Positions 1 to 8,666 are shown, counted from the first letter of the stretch. The stretch is 37,974 nt of DNA from Actinomycetota bacterium (GCA_030681835.1 JAUXRN010000098.1:1-37974); one strand, 5' to 3'. A program made the numbers and translations. Notes: generated from the letters alone by a model not told the origin.

Positions 1-494
1 TTAATGGCGTCAATCATCGCCGCGAGGGTGGTGCTCTTGCCCGACCCCGTGGGACCGCACACGAGAACGAGCCCGGTTGAGGTGAGAGCGAGGTCGCGGA
101 CCACGCGCGGCAGCCCGAGCTCGGCGAAGCCGGGGATGACCTCCTTCACGTGCCGAAGGACCATGGCGGCGGTCCCCCTCGCCCGGTAGGCGTTGACCCG
201 GAACCGGCCGACGCCGTCGACGGTGAGGCCGAGATCGTGCTCGCGGTCCATGTCGAAGGCGGCCCGGTCGGCCGGATCACGCAGGGCCTCGTGGACGAGC
301 GCGAGCGCGCCGTCGGGCGTCAACGGGGCAAGGTCGAGCGGGTGGAGGTCACCGTCGACCCGGACCAGCGGGGGCGATCCGGCCCGGATGTGCACGTCCG
401 AGGCCCCGTGGGCGACCGCCGCGGCAAGGATGTCGGCCAGTACGGGCAGGCCGAGGACAGCCGCGCCAGAAGGCGGGAACTCGTCCGTGGCCAT
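1..494 (-). CDS. pilT: Type IV pilus retraction ATPase PilT, N-terminal part (cut by window edge)
   Basis: Only the first 164 codons lie in the window; the gene runs off the left edge. PilT-family hexameric ATPases sit at the cytoplasmic base of the pilus and drive pilin depolymerisation (twitching, DNA uptake). The translation shows the family's N-terminal PAS-like part (residues about 15-110, with HGASDVHIRAGSPPLVRVDG, a typical PilT start) and then a perfect P-loop GPTGSGKST at residues 147-155, where the sequence breaks off. ATG at 494-492 is the first Met of the reading frame that gives the expected PilT N-terminus. It diverges from pilM with 146 bases between, and the neighbours pilM, pilN and pilO support a T4P role. 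A PilB-type extension ATPase is less likely, because its long N-terminal domain is absent. Confidence 0.9.
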   Translation of the reverse strand, partial: MATDEFPPSGAAVLGLPVLADILAAAVAHGASDVHIRAGSPPLVRVDGDLHPLDLAPLTPDGALALVHEALRDPADRAAFDMDREHDLGLTVDGVGRFRVNAYRARGTAAMVLRHVKEVIPGFAELGLPRVVRDLALTSTGLVLVCGPTGSGKSTTLAAMIDAI

Positions 495-640
495 GCCCTC
501 AGTTTCGGCCCATCCGGTGGCGAATGCGCCTCCGGTGCCCGATTTGCGGGCGGCGGGCCGATAATCACGGTACGGACCCTTCCCCGCCCGGGAACAAGGG
601 CGCCTACAGCACACGAATAACGGGCCGCGAAGGGATGGTC
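495..640. promoter_or_regulatory. Divergent pilT/pilM intergenic region with -10-like box
   Basis: This spacer must hold the promoters for pilT (minus) and pilMNO (plus). On the plus strand GATAAT at 560-565 matches an actinobacterial -10 box and would give a leader of about 70 bases before pilM. No clear -35 is visible. An upstream in-frame ATG at 524 exists, but the residues it would add are Cys/Arg-rich and unlike PilM, so the spacer is read as non-coding. Confidence 0.35.
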
Positions 641-1789
641 ATGGCGGGCAGCGCCGGCCTGGTCGGCCTCGACCTGGGCACGAGCGGGATCCGCGCCGTC
701 CAGCTGGATCGCAATCGCCGGACCGGCGAGTACAGCTTCGCCCGCGTCGCCGCCGTCGACCTGCCGCCGGGTGCCATCCGGGCGGGCGAGATCATCGAAA
801 CGGCTCTCGTGATCAAGGCGCTGCGGACGCTGTGGCGGCGGGGTCGGTTCTCCACCCGCCGCGTCGCCTTCGGCCTCCCGGACAGCGGGGTACTCACCCG
901 CCAGCTCGACCTGCCCTGGATGAGGGCCCCGGACTTCCGAGCCGCCCTGCGCTATCAGATCGGCGATGCCCTCCCGCTTGACCTGTCCGCCGTGGAATTG
1001 GACTACCACGCACTTGGGGAGTCGCGTCAGGAGGACGGCACTGGCCAGCTCCTCGAGGTCAACCGGATCCTGGTCGTCGCGGCAAACTCGGCGGGCGTCG
1101 CAGCGACCGCGAAGGTCCTCCGTCGCGCCCGGCTCGAACCGGTCGCCGCCGACACCGCGGCCTTCGCCCTCATTCGGGTGGCCTGCAGGGGACGCCTCCC
1201 CGAATCGCAAGCCGTGACGGCGGTCGCGGACCTGGGAGCTGACCAGCTCACGGTGGTCGTGCACCAGTCCGGGCAGCCGCGCTTCATCCGGACCATCGGC
1301 ACGCTCGGTGGCGATGTCGCAACGGTCGCCGTGGCCGACCGCCTGCACCTGGGCTTGGCCGAGGCGGAGGCTCTCAAGCGGTCGACCGGACTCAACGGCC
1401 CGCCGCCCGTGGTCGCCCTGGTGCCCGAGTCAACCGTGTTCACGACGCTCGCGGCCGAGGCTCCCCGGCCGATCGCGCCGCAGGCTGTCGCGACGATCGA
1501 GGTGCTCAACCCTTGGGCGACATCCGTCATCGCCGAGATCCGCAACTCGCTGGACTACTTCGAGGCGAGCGAGCCCGGTGCCCGCGTGACGGCCCTGTCG
1601 GTCGCGGGCCGGTCGATCTCGCTGTCCGGGCTCATGGAGCGGATCTCCACCCAGATCCCCCTCCCCGTACGCCCAATGCCGCCGCTGCTCGACCTCGGGG
1701 CCAGCCGGCGCGTCGCCCGGCTGCCGCTCCCGGACGCACGACTCGCCGTCGCCGCCGGACTTGCCATGCACCCGCAGAGGACTCGATGA
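641..1789 (+). CDS. pilM: Type IV pilus assembly protein PilM
   Basis: Actin-like ATPase-fold protein of 382 residues that forms the cytoplasmic ring of the T4P alignment complex and binds the N-terminus of PilN. The N-terminus GLDLGTSGIRAVQL is the PilM/FtsA phosphate-1 motif. VADLGADQLTVVV in the middle is the phosphate-2 motif, and AVAAGLAM near the C-terminus fits the adenosine/phosphate-2 helix region. I chose ATG 641 because GAAGGG lies six bases upstream. ATG 635, two codons earlier, is possible but touches that ribosome-binding site. The stop overlaps the pilN start (ATGA), so pilM, pilN and pilO are translationally coupled. Length is slightly above the usual 350 or so residues. Confidence 0.9.
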   Translation: MAGSAGLVGLDLGTSGIRAVQLDRNRRTGEYSFARVAAVDLPPGAIRAGEIIETALVIKALRTLWRRGRFSTRRVAFGLPDSGVLTRQLDLPWMRAPDFRAALRYQIGDALPLDLSAVELDYHALGESRQEDGTGQLLEVNRILVVAANSAGVAATAKVLRRARLEPVAADTAAFALIRVACRGRLPESQAVTAVADLGADQLTVVVHQSGQPRFIRTIGTLGGDVATVAVADRLHLGLAEAEALKRSTGLNGPPPVVALVPESTVFTTLAAEAPRPIAPQAVATIEVLNPWATSVIAEIRNSLDYFEASEPGARVTALSVAGRSISLSGLMERISTQIPLPVRPMPPLLDLGASRRVARLPLPDARLAVAAGLAMHPQRTR

Positions 1790-2658
1790 GCAGCCAGGGT
1801 CGCGGACGCAAGTCGAGCATCTGGGCGATGGAGATCGGCGGGAAGGGCCATCGAGACTCAGGTCGGCGCGCGGGACACGGGGCCGACGACGACCCGGTCG
1901 ACCATCCGCCTTTCGAGCCCGCCCTCCCCGCCGTCAACCTGCTGCCCCGCTCGGTGACGGACGCCATCGGCCAGCGCAAGGTGATCACGGCCTTCGTTGC
2001 CGTCGCCGCCCTCCTGGCCGCCGGGGCCGCGGTCCTGTGGTGGGTGAACGGCTCCACGATCGCGCGTGGTCAGGACGCCGTCGCGCAGGCTGAGCAGCAG
2101 CGCGAGGCACTGCAGGCCGACCTCGACCGGCTGGCCCCCGTCCAGGCCTTCTACGCCAGCCTGACCGAGCAGCGCGATCTTGTCACTCGGACGCTGGCGT
2201 CGCAGCCTCAGTCGGAACGCGTCGTCTCGCGGCTGCTGGCCGCCGGGCGGTCGGCCGACGGGGTCGACTTCGGCGTCGTGTCCGTGAGCTACTCGGGGAT
2301 CCCCGCACCCGGGGACGCGCTGAATGCCTGCCCGAACCCCGACCCGTTCGGGACCGACATCACCGTCGGGTGCGTGGCGTTTGACGCGTCGGCGCAGTCG
2401 CGCGAAAGCGTCACCCGGCTGCTCGAGATACTCGACGCCGATCCCTTCTTCGCCGGCCCGTTCGTGGGATCGTCCTCGATCTCGCCCGGCATCGACGGCG
2501 CACCCGACTCGATCGCCTTCTCCGGCTCGGCTGGAGTCTCGGTGGAAGCGCTTGCCACCGCGCTCACAGCAGAGCAGATCGCGACGATCCTTGCCCCGCC
2601 TGAGCCGGCAGGGGACGCGACCGCAGACCCGGGCGATGGCACGGGGGCCCCATCATGA
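1786..2658 (+). CDS. pilN: Type IV pilus inner-membrane protein PilN
   Basis: Bitopic membrane protein of 290 residues that links PilM to PilO in the T4P alignment complex. One transmembrane helix lies at residues about 66-87 (ITAFVAVAALLAAGAAVLWW), followed by a coiled-coil-like Gln/Glu-rich stretch (about 92-130) and a ferredoxin-like outer domain. The conserved PilM-binding motif appears as VNLLPRS at residues 50-56. In classical PilN it sits at the extreme N-terminus, so this protein carries an extra hydrophilic leader of about 45 residues rich in Arg, Gly and Asp. The C-terminus is Pro/Ala/Asp-rich. The start overlaps the pilM stop (ATGA), and its stop overlaps pilO in the same way. Confidence 0.85.
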   Translation: MSSQGRGRKSSIWAMEIGGKGHRDSGRRAGHGADDDPVDHPPFEPALPAVNLLPRSVTDAIGQRKVITAFVAVAALLAAGAAVLWWVNGSTIARGQDAVAQAEQQREALQADLDRLAPVQAFYASLTEQRDLVTRTLASQPQSERVVSRLLAAGRSADGVDFGVVSVSYSGIPAPGDALNACPNPDPFGTDITVGCVAFDASAQSRESVTRLLEILDADPFFAGPFVGSSSISPGIDGAPDSIAFSGSAGVSVEALATALTAEQIATILAPPEPAGDATADPGDGTGAPS

Positions 2659-3302
2659 GGGCGAGGGTCGGGCGAGTAGGCGGCACGGCGATCGTCGCCG
2701 CGCTCGTGCTGGCCGTCCTGGCGGCCCTGGCCTGGTTCGTCGTGGTCGGCCCGCGCCTGGACTCCGCGACCCGGCTGGCCGCCCAAGCAGCCGACATCGA
2801 GCTGGCGAACCTGCAACTGCGTACCCGCTACAACCAGGCGCTCGACCTGCTCGACGGCGCGGATGAGGCGGCGGCCGAGGCGCAGGACCTGTTCTCGTCA
2901 ATGCCCAGCGAGGCGGAGCTGCCGATCTTCCTCACCCAGATCGCCGACGCCGCCCGCGAGGCCGGCATCCCGGCGGGACAGCTGGAGGTCATCAGCACGT
3001 CGCTGCCGGTCCCGATCTCCAGCGCCGTCGTCGAGGGCGGCGTCAGCCTGGCGTCAGCGGACGTCTCGGTGACCGCGAGGGGTTCCCGGCCCGAGCTCCT
3101 GGCCTTCCTGGACAACCTGCAGAACCTTGATCGTGCACTGCTCATCACATCAAGCCAGCTCACCACGGAACGCTCGACGGATGGCGTCCCGGTGAGCGAG
3201 ACGCTCCAGATAGGGGCGGCCGCCTTCGTCCTGCAGTCCCGACTGCCCGACCTGGTCGCCCGGATGGACGAGTTGATCGCGTCGATCCCGCAGCGCCCTT
3301 GA
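2655..3302 (+). CDS. pilO: Type IV pilus inner-membrane protein PilO
   Basis: A 215-residue bitopic protein with one N-terminal transmembrane helix (residues about 10-32, IVAALVLAVLAALAWFVVVG), a helical/coiled-coil segment (about 37-75) and a C-terminal ferredoxin-like domain. LPIFLTQIADAAREAGI at about 92-108 is the typical PilO core. PilO pairs with PilN in the periplasm-facing part of the pilus machine. ATG overlaps the pilN stop (ATGA). This is the last gene of the plus-strand operon. It meets the minor-pilin operon head-on, with only 43 bases between the stops and just a weak four-base-pair hairpin (GCCC/GGGC) there. Confidence 0.85.
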   Translation: MRARVGRVGGTAIVAALVLAVLAALAWFVVVGPRLDSATRLAAQAADIELANLQLRTRYNQALDLLDGADEAAAEAQDLFSSMPSEAELPIFLTQIADAAREAGIPAGQLEVISTSLPVPISSAVVEGGVSLASADVSVTARGSRPELLAFLDNLQNLDRALLITSSQLTTERSTDGVPVSETLQIGAAAFVLQSRLPDLVARMDELIASIPQRP

Positions 3303-3345
3303 TCGGCCCGTTCGGTGGGCTCGCGCCGTGGCTTCGACCAGTGGG

Positions 3346-4182
3346 TCAGGCCGTGGCGAAGGCGCCGCGCATGCGTCCCGCGTCGGCCTCACCCAGACCC
3401 CGGCATAGGGCTTCCCGGATGACGGCCACGGCGGCCGCGAACTCATCGGGAAGGCCCGCCAGTTCAGTCACCGCCCCGGTGGCCAGATCCCACCGTGCGA
3501 CCACGCTCAGGAGAGCGGCGTCGCCGGCGGCAGCAGCGGACTCGACGAGGTACCCCTCGAGGGCCAGGAAATCGCTGTCGTAGGCGCCCTGGATGGCGGC
3601 CGCCGAGTCGCCGCGCACCCGGTACTCGTGGGCCTCGTGCATCGCGGCCTGCGCCAGGCGGTACCGCTCCTGTGCGAACCGGGCAGGGCTCATGCCGCCC
3701 AGCCTTTCCGCCGCCGCAGCCACGAGGTCCTCACCGGTTGGCGCCGGCAGAACGGCGAGGTAGGAGATCTCCGGCCACGTGCGCTGGATCTCCCGACGCA
3801 GGCCGGCGTCGCACGCGTCGAGCAGGCTGCGGCGGCTGGCAGCGACGGCCTGCATGGCATTGGACGGCTCGCCCGCCGTGGCGACCGCCAGGCCGGGGAT
3901 GAGCGCCTCGGCCGCGCGGAAGAACAGGTGCTGCGGCGCGGTGGAGGCCACCATGATCCGCTCCCATAGAACGCTCTGCGCGGCGTTCACGTCAGCTCCC
4001 CAGGCGGCCGAGACCGCGCTGATCGCGTCCCCGTCTGCCGCGTGGAGACGCGCTGCCCGGTCGAGCACGGCGACGTTGGCGACGCAGCGACTGAAGAACT
4101 CCTCCGCGGAACCGCGGCCTTCGCTGCTCACCCGAACCCCCAGGGCGACCGTTGACCCCGGCCCCGTCGCAAGGATAGCCAT
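3346..4182 (-). CDS. Unrecognised protein at the end of the minor-pilin operon
   Basis: A 278-residue soluble, Ala-rich, mostly helical protein with no signal peptide, no membrane segment and no motif that I can name. It begins MAILATGPGSTVALGV and contains Trp/Tyr-bearing helices in the middle (about 95-175). I start it at ATG 4182 rather than at the far-upstream in-frame ATG, which lies inside the pilX-like gene in another frame. The gap to the pilX-like stop is five bases, so it is almost certainly co-transcribed with the three pilins. Its position suggests a cytoplasmic accessory or regulatory pilus protein, but that is inference from context only. Confidence 0.7.
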   Translation of the reverse strand: MAILATGPGSTVALGVRVSSEGRGSAEEFFSRCVANVAVLDRAARLHAADGDAISAVSAAWGADVNAAQSVLWERIMVASTAPQHLFFRAAEALIPGLAVATAGEPSNAMQAVAASRRSLLDACDAGLRREIQRTWPEISYLAVLPAPTGEDLVAAAAERLGGMSPARFAQERYRLAQAAMHEAHEYRVRGDSAAAIQGAYDSDFLALEGYLVESAAAAGDAALLSVVARWDLATGAVTELAGLPDEFAAAVAVIREALCRGLGEADAGRMRGAFATA

Positions 4183-4187
4183 GCCGC

Positions 4188-6578
4188 TCAGGACACGGTG
4201 ATCGTCAGCGGGAAGCCGACCCGCGCACCCGTGGGGGTGTCGACCACGACCTCGATGACCGTGCTGGTCACCCCGTTGGGCGCGGCGTACCGCACGTCGC
4301 TGCCAACGACCGACATCGTGCCGCTCCCGCTGGTGAGGCGGGCGAACACCAGGGTGCTGCCCGCGGGCGCTCCCGCCGCAGTAACGGGGTACGTCACGGT
4401 GGATCCGGCCGGCTGGGATGCCGTCGCCGCAGCGGCCGCGCCTCGGGCCGGCACGTCGCGGCGCACGTCGGTCTCGGACCAGGCGCGGATCGACCACGGC
4501 TCCAAGGAGAGCTCGGCCATGTAGGGGGGCGGACCCAGCGTGCGCAGCCGCTCGTCGTACACGACGCTGAGCTGGGTATAGCCGGAGGAATCGCCGAGCA
4601 TCCGGCAGCGGCTGTCCTGGCCGATCGACCCGACGATCTTCAGGGTCTCCATCTGCGGCTGGGACTTGAAGTCCTGCACGGTCAGGCACTTATTGGGGGC
4701 GAGGATGGCGAAGTTCAGGATGAGGTCGCTGAGGGTGGTGTTGATCCCGTTGAGGTACCCGCCAGCCTGCTGGTCGAGGTGGTAGACGTACAGGAACCGC
4801 TTGGGAACAAGACCGAGCTGGCTCGTGGAGGTCGCTGGCGGGATGCCCCAGCCGCTCGACGAGGAAGTGAAGTTCGTGACCTGGGAGTCGAGCACGTCAT
4901 CGGTGAGGACGATGTCGCCATCGGCCGCGATCGTGTACTGGCCGGTGTAGCCGCTGGGTGACGAGGCGCTGGACGGCGCCAGGATGTAGGTCGACCCCCA
5001 CCAGCAGTGGGTGGCCGGCGCATCGGTCCATTCGTCGATCTTCCCGCCTGGTCCCGGATCGCCCGACCACGCCGTCTCCGCCGAAGGCAGGCCGACGGGC
5101 GTCCCGTTGACCACCGCGATGGCGTCCAGGCTCGCGTTGGGGATCACGAACGGGTACCGGCTGCCGGACGACTTCGTCGCGCACGACGGCGCCGACGTGG
5201 TCTCCGCGCTCGCATGCTCGACGTAGATGACCCCGTTGAAGCCGGCAGCGGTCATCGTCGAGTAGTTCAGCACGATGGTCGGGTGGGCGTTGACGTTCGT
5301 GGCCCTCAGCGACGTCCCGCCGCAGAAGGCGTTGCTCGTCGAGGCGGTGTCAGCCGTGTCGGGGCTGGTGACGATCAACTGGCCGGCCCCGGCGACGGTC
5401 CGCATCCGGATGCGCGTCGGGCCCGTGAAGACGCAGCCATCGGCAGCGGCGAGCGCCTTGAGGGCGACGAGCTGCTGCTCGGACGGCATCTCCAGCGGCG
5501 GCTCGTAGGTCGGGTTCCACAACTTGTCGTTCTCGCCGGCGATGTTGGGGATCTCGTCGGCGACGTACGTCGTCGGGTCCTTGCCCCACTGCGACGAGCC
5601 CCCCAAGGTGGTGGTCGAGATCCAGCGGTGGTTCTCCCGGCACGTCCCGTTGGCCGTGCTCCCGGCCGACTCGGACGGGCACGAAGAAGTGATCGCGCCG
5701 TTGAACACCTGCCCGGCCTGGCCGACGGCGAAGGGGTCGATGTTGGCGATGGCGGGGTCGAGGTACCACACGTCATTCGTGTGGACGGCGCCGTACCAGC
5801 GGTCCGTTCGGCTGACCGAGCCGAACAGGCAGGCGTAGGAGTTTCGGTGCGGCCCGTACGCGGTGATGGCCGGGTTCGTCGCGCTTGTCGTGCGGGCCGG
5901 GCCCAACGGCAGCGTAGTCGCACCGACCGCCCAGTCGGTCCACTGGAACCAGTCGTGCCGGCCGTAGCTGCCGCCTGATCCGCACAGCACATCAGCAACG
6001 CTGCGCGACATGATGCCGTCCGATGACGTCGACCCCACTGGCCCGTACACGCCCGGCTCGTCGTAGGGATACGCCTCGGAGTTCGACAGGTATGCGTACT
6101 CGTTGGACGTGCGCTTCTGCAGCTCGGCCTCGACCGTGCGCACGGACTCCGAAGAACCGGTGCCGTCCCGGCCGGTCGACGACACGATGATCCGGCCGGT
6201 TCGCTGGGCGTTGGTGACGTCCAGCCAGTACGTGAACTCCCCCTCGCCGTCGGGCACGGGCTCCCAGCCGGCGAGGGCGGGGTTCGCCTGGACCAGCGCG
6301 ATCGATGCCGCGGAGGTCGGGTCGGCGTAGTAGTCGCGGACGTCCTTCCAGAAGTCGGCGTCCGCGGCCAGGTGCGCGCGGATGTCCTCGACGCCGGACT
6401 CGGCCGCGGCCCACGCGGCGAACGACTTCTCCGAGCGGTCAGACGGGCGCACCTGGTTAAGGACCACCTGCCCGACCGCCGCAGCGGAGATCAGCAGCAC
6501 CGCGCTCCAGATGAGGACGATGACGATGGCCACTCCGCCGTCGACCGGATCCGTCCGTCCCTGCCCACGGGTCCTCAT
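4188..6578 (-). CDS. Large PilX-like minor pilin with long extracellular domain
   Basis: A 796-residue exported protein. The N-terminus is Arg-rich and followed by a hydrophobic helix (residues about 17-38, VAIVIVLIWSAVLLISAAAV) and then by SFAAWAAAESGVEDIRAHL, the PilX/PulK-type ES-G-D helix of pilus-assembly pseudopilins. The rest is a large, Thr/Ser/Gly-rich, Cys-containing ectodomain. The last 90 or so residues (from about 705) look like a small Ig-like beta domain. Classical PilX is under 200 residues, so this is far larger and may present a binding domain at the pilus tip. ATG 6578 overlaps the stop of the pilW-like gene (ATGA), which fixes the start. The N-terminal Gly-Phe-Thr-Leu-Glu prepilin box is replaced by DGGVAIVIVL. 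Confidence 0.8.
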   Translation of the reverse strand: MRTRGQGRTDPVDGGVAIVIVLIWSAVLLISAAAVGQVVLNQVRPSDRSEKSFAAWAAAESGVEDIRAHLAADADFWKDVRDYYADPTSAASIALVQANPALAGWEPVPDGEGEFTYWLDVTNAQRTGRIIVSSTGRDGTGSSESVRTVEAELQKRTSNEYAYLSNSEAYPYDEPGVYGPVGSTSSDGIMSRSVADVLCGSGGSYGRHDWFQWTDWAVGATTLPLGPARTTSATNPAITAYGPHRNSYACLFGSVSRTDRWYGAVHTNDVWYLDPAIANIDPFAVGQAGQVFNGAITSSCPSESAGSTANGTCRENHRWISTTTLGGSSQWGKDPTTYVADEIPNIAGENDKLWNPTYEPPLEMPSEQQLVALKALAAADGCVFTGPTRIRMRTVAGAGQLIVTSPDTADTASTSNAFCGGTSLRATNVNAHPTIVLNYSTMTAAGFNGVIYVEHASAETTSAPSCATKSSGSRYPFVIPNASLDAIAVVNGTPVGLPSAETAWSGDPGPGGKIDEWTDAPATHCWWGSTYILAPSSASSPSGYTGQYTIAADGDIVLTDDVLDSQVTNFTSSSSGWGIPPATSTSQLGLVPKRFLYVYHLDQQAGGYLNGINTTLSDLILNFAILAPNKCLTVQDFKSQPQMETLKIVGSIGQDSRCRMLGDSSGYTQLSVVYDERLRTLGPPPYMAELSLEPWSIRAWSETDVRRDVPARGAAAAATASQPAGSTVTYPVTAAGAPAGSTLVFARLTSGSGTMSVVGSDVRYAAPNGVTSTVIEVVVDTPTGARVGFPLTITVS

Positions 6579-7258
6579 CGGGGGTTCACCAGCAGGACGG
6601 TCTGCTCGAGCGGCACGGGAATGCTGGAGTCGGACAGCGAGACGGTCACCTTGGCCAGCTCGTCGAGCTGTGTCGCGCTCAGCGACCCGACCGGAACCAG
6701 CTCGGTGTCGACCCCGGCCGCAGTGGCGTAGTAGCGCAGGGACAGTGACGGCGTGTGCGTGGGCTCGATCGGCAGGAGCAGGCGCCGGGAGGCACCGGCG
6801 CCGCCCGCGTCGTCGCACGAGGGGATGGTGGCGTGGAGCGCGGTCGAGATCGCGGCTGGCACCCCGTTGGTCACAGCCGGCGCCCAGAGGAACGACTCCA
6901 CGCCGCGGGTCGATGTGCACAGCAGCGCCTTGTAGGCCAGCCGGTCGGCGGTCCCGGTGCCGGAGAGCGTGAAGAAGACCATGCTCGTCGGCGTGGCCGA
7001 CACGATCGACTCCGGGGGCGTCGACCCGCTCACCGGGTTGTCGACGTAGCGGAGCAGGCGGGTGACCCACAGCATGGCGTTCTGCTGCTCCGCCTGGACC
7101 TGGTTGGCGGTCGAGACGCGGGCGATCGCCTGCACGCCGTTGACGACGACGACGGACACGACGCCGGCCAGCAGGGAGAAGATCGCCAGCGCGACGAGCA
7201 GTTCGACGAGGGAGAAGCCTGCGTCCGACGGTCGCGGCGAGGTCACGGGGTCGGACAC
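6575..7258 (-). CDS. PilW-like minor prepilin
   Basis: A 227-residue prepilin. Residues 14-19 (G-FSLVE) form a clean class III prepilin peptidase site: cleavage after Gly14, with Glu at position +5. The hydrophobic helix LLVALAIFSLLAGVVSVVVV follows. After it comes a globular domain with two Cys, probably a disulfide pair. I start at GTG 7258, where GGTGAG precedes it by seven bases. The reading frame upstream belongs to the end of the preceding pilin gene in another frame (16-base overlap). The stop overlaps the PilX-like start. Together the three genes look like the minor-pilin complex that primes pilus assembly. Confidence 0.8.
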   Translation of the reverse strand: MSDPVTSPRPSDAGFSLVELLVALAIFSLLAGVVSVVVVNGVQAIARVSTANQVQAEQQNAMLWVTRLLRYVDNPVSGSTPPESIVSATPTSMVFFTLSGTGTADRLAYKALLCTSTRGVESFLWAPAVTNGVPAAISTALHATIPSCDDAGGAGASRRLLLPIEPTHTPSLSLRYYATAAGVDTELVPVGSLSATQLDELAKVTVSLSDSSIPVPLEQTVLLVNPR

Positions 7259-8574
7259 GGCTCGCTCACCGCCGGCAGGGTGCGCGTCGGGCTCGGGGTG
7301 GGCTCCGGCGGCCCGGTGGCGGCACCGGTCTCGGTGGGCGTCGGCGTGGGAGTGGGCGAGGCGGTGGCCGACACGGCGCCGGGCACGTCCCACGACACGC
7401 TGCACGTCCCCTCGGTTCCGTCGAGGACGATCACCTGCGAGACCGGGTCGGCACCAGTGGCCTCCAGCCGCCAGCGCCCGGCGGGCAGTGTCACGCCGAG
7501 CAGCAGTGACTCGTCGACGGTTCCGAGCGCGTAGGTCGCCCCGCAGGCGCCAAGGTTGGTGTCGTCCGGGAAGACGGCGACGACGACGGACAGCTCGGGC
7601 GCGACGATGTCGATGCGGACCCCGCCGAGGTCGGCGGTCGCCGCGGCGCCGGGGCCGACGGCGACGGTGACCTCGCTGGCCTGCGCCGCGGTGGGGCAGG
7701 GCAGCAGCCAGGCCGTGTAGACCGTTGGCCAGAGCCCGGTCACGGTCGCCGGATAGGCGTCCACTGTGGCCGGGACGAGCGCCCAGGTGTCGGGCTGGAA
7801 GGTGAACCCGAGCCCGGCCGGGACCGGGTAGCCGGCCGACCCGGCGCGGAAGGTCACCGATCCGGACTGCGCCATCGTAAACGTCACGGGCGTGTTGCCG
7901 AGGGCGTCCACCACGATGCCGGACTGGCCGGCATCGCCGGGATACTCCGTGATGAAGCCGGACCGGCTCACGGTGATCGCCCAGCCCGACCCGGCGAGGA
8001 CATCCGGCACGAAGGCGCAGCCGTCGTTGTTGGTGACGGCCTCGAAGGAGCCGCTCGCGCCGTCGGAGCCGGACACGATGACTCCGGCGACGGGTGCCCC
8101 TTCGTTGTCGGACACGCTCACGCTCACCGTCCCGGTGCCTGCCTCGGCCTCGGTGTCCGTCGGGTACACGTACCCGCTGATCGACTGGGGGGACCCGATG
8201 TCCCCGCCGACGACGTCGATCCGCACGCTCATCAGCGACTTGCCGGCGACGACGCCCTCCCCCACGGTGCACTCGTCGGTGACGGCGACGTCCTCCCACC
8301 GGGCGGTCGTCGTCACGGTGAAGGTGCCGGCCTGGCTCGTGACCGTCTCGACGGTCTGCCCCTGCTCGATCCCGTTGGCACCGACGGCCCGCAGATCGTC
8401 GAGCGTCGACCGGGCGATGGCCGCCGCGTATACGCGGTCGCTGTTTCCCCGGATCGCGTCGGCGGAGCCAATAATGAAGGTCATGACGGCGGCGGAGACG
8501 ATGACGAACACGGTCATGGCGACGATGACCTCGACGAGGCTGTAGCCGGCCTCGCCGGACCGCTGCCTCTCCAT
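7243..8574 (-). CDS. Large PilV-like minor prepilin with beta-rich ectodomain and Pro/Thr tail
   Basis: A 443-residue prepilin that is first in the minor-pilin operon. The prepilin site is at residues 10-15 (G-YSLVE, Glu at +5), followed by the helix VIVAMTVFVIVSAAVMTFII. After a short pilin-like part, residues about 165-230 resemble a carboxypeptidase-regulatory/Big-type beta sandwich (VSVSVSDNEGAPVAGVIVSG, then a GCAF-type strand). Two more beta-rich stretches follow, with Cys pairs. The last 48 or so residues are a Pro/Thr/Ser-rich tail (TPTPTPTPTE). PilV is normally under 200 residues, so this is a good candidate for a tip-exposed adhesin-type pilin. ATG 8574 is the only start that leaves the short Arg-rich leader expected of a prepilin. 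Confidence 0.8.
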   Translation of the reverse strand: MERQRSGEAGYSLVEVIVAMTVFVIVSAAVMTFIIGSADAIRGNSDRVYAAAIARSTLDDLRAVGANGIEQGQTVETVTSQAGTFTVTTTARWEDVAVTDECTVGEGVVAGKSLMSVRIDVVGGDIGSPQSISGYVYPTDTEAEAGTGTVSVSVSDNEGAPVAGVIVSGSDGASGSFEAVTNNDGCAFVPDVLAGSGWAITVSRSGFITEYPGDAGQSGIVVDALGNTPVTFTMAQSGSVTFRAGSAGYPVPAGLGFTFQPDTWALVPATVDAYPATVTGLWPTVYTAWLLPCPTAAQASEVTVAVGPGAAATADLGGVRIDIVAPELSVVVAVFPDDTNLGACGATYALGTVDESLLLGVTLPAGRWRLEATGADPVSQVIVLDGTEGTCSVSWDVPGAVSATASPTPTPTPTETGAATGPPEPTPSPTRTLPAVSEPCPTP

Positions 8575-8595
8575 GCCGACTCCCGCCCATGCCGC

Positions 8596-8613
8596 GGCCC
8601 GCCCGTGCGGGCC
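8596..8613. terminator. Seven-base-pair hairpin between peptidase and pilV-like genes
   Basis: GGCCCGC at 8596-8602 pairs perfectly with GCGGGCC at 8607-8613 around a four-base loop. It lies in the 98-base spacer upstream of the pilin operon and downstream of the NlpC/P60 gene. There is no T-run on either side, so it could be a Rho-independent-like terminator of the GC-rich actinobacterial kind, or a leader structure. Confidence 0.35.
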
Positions 8614-8651
8614 TAGTGGCAGTTTCGGACCGTTCCGCGCACGACTTGCCG

Positions 8652-8666
8652 CTCAGGCTTCCTGAG
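8652..8666 (-). terminator. Hairpin just after the NlpC/P60 stop codon
   Basis: CTCAGG (8652-8657) and CCTGAG (8661-8666) form a six-base-pair stem with a three-base loop, starting seven bases beyond the stop of the peptidase gene. Position suggests a terminator; no T-run follows. Confidence 0.35.

Noticed and set aside
3303-3345. Bidirectional terminator between pilO and the minus-strand pilus operon
   Set aside because: Only a four-base-pair GCCC/GGGC stem with no T-run is present, which is too weak to annotate.
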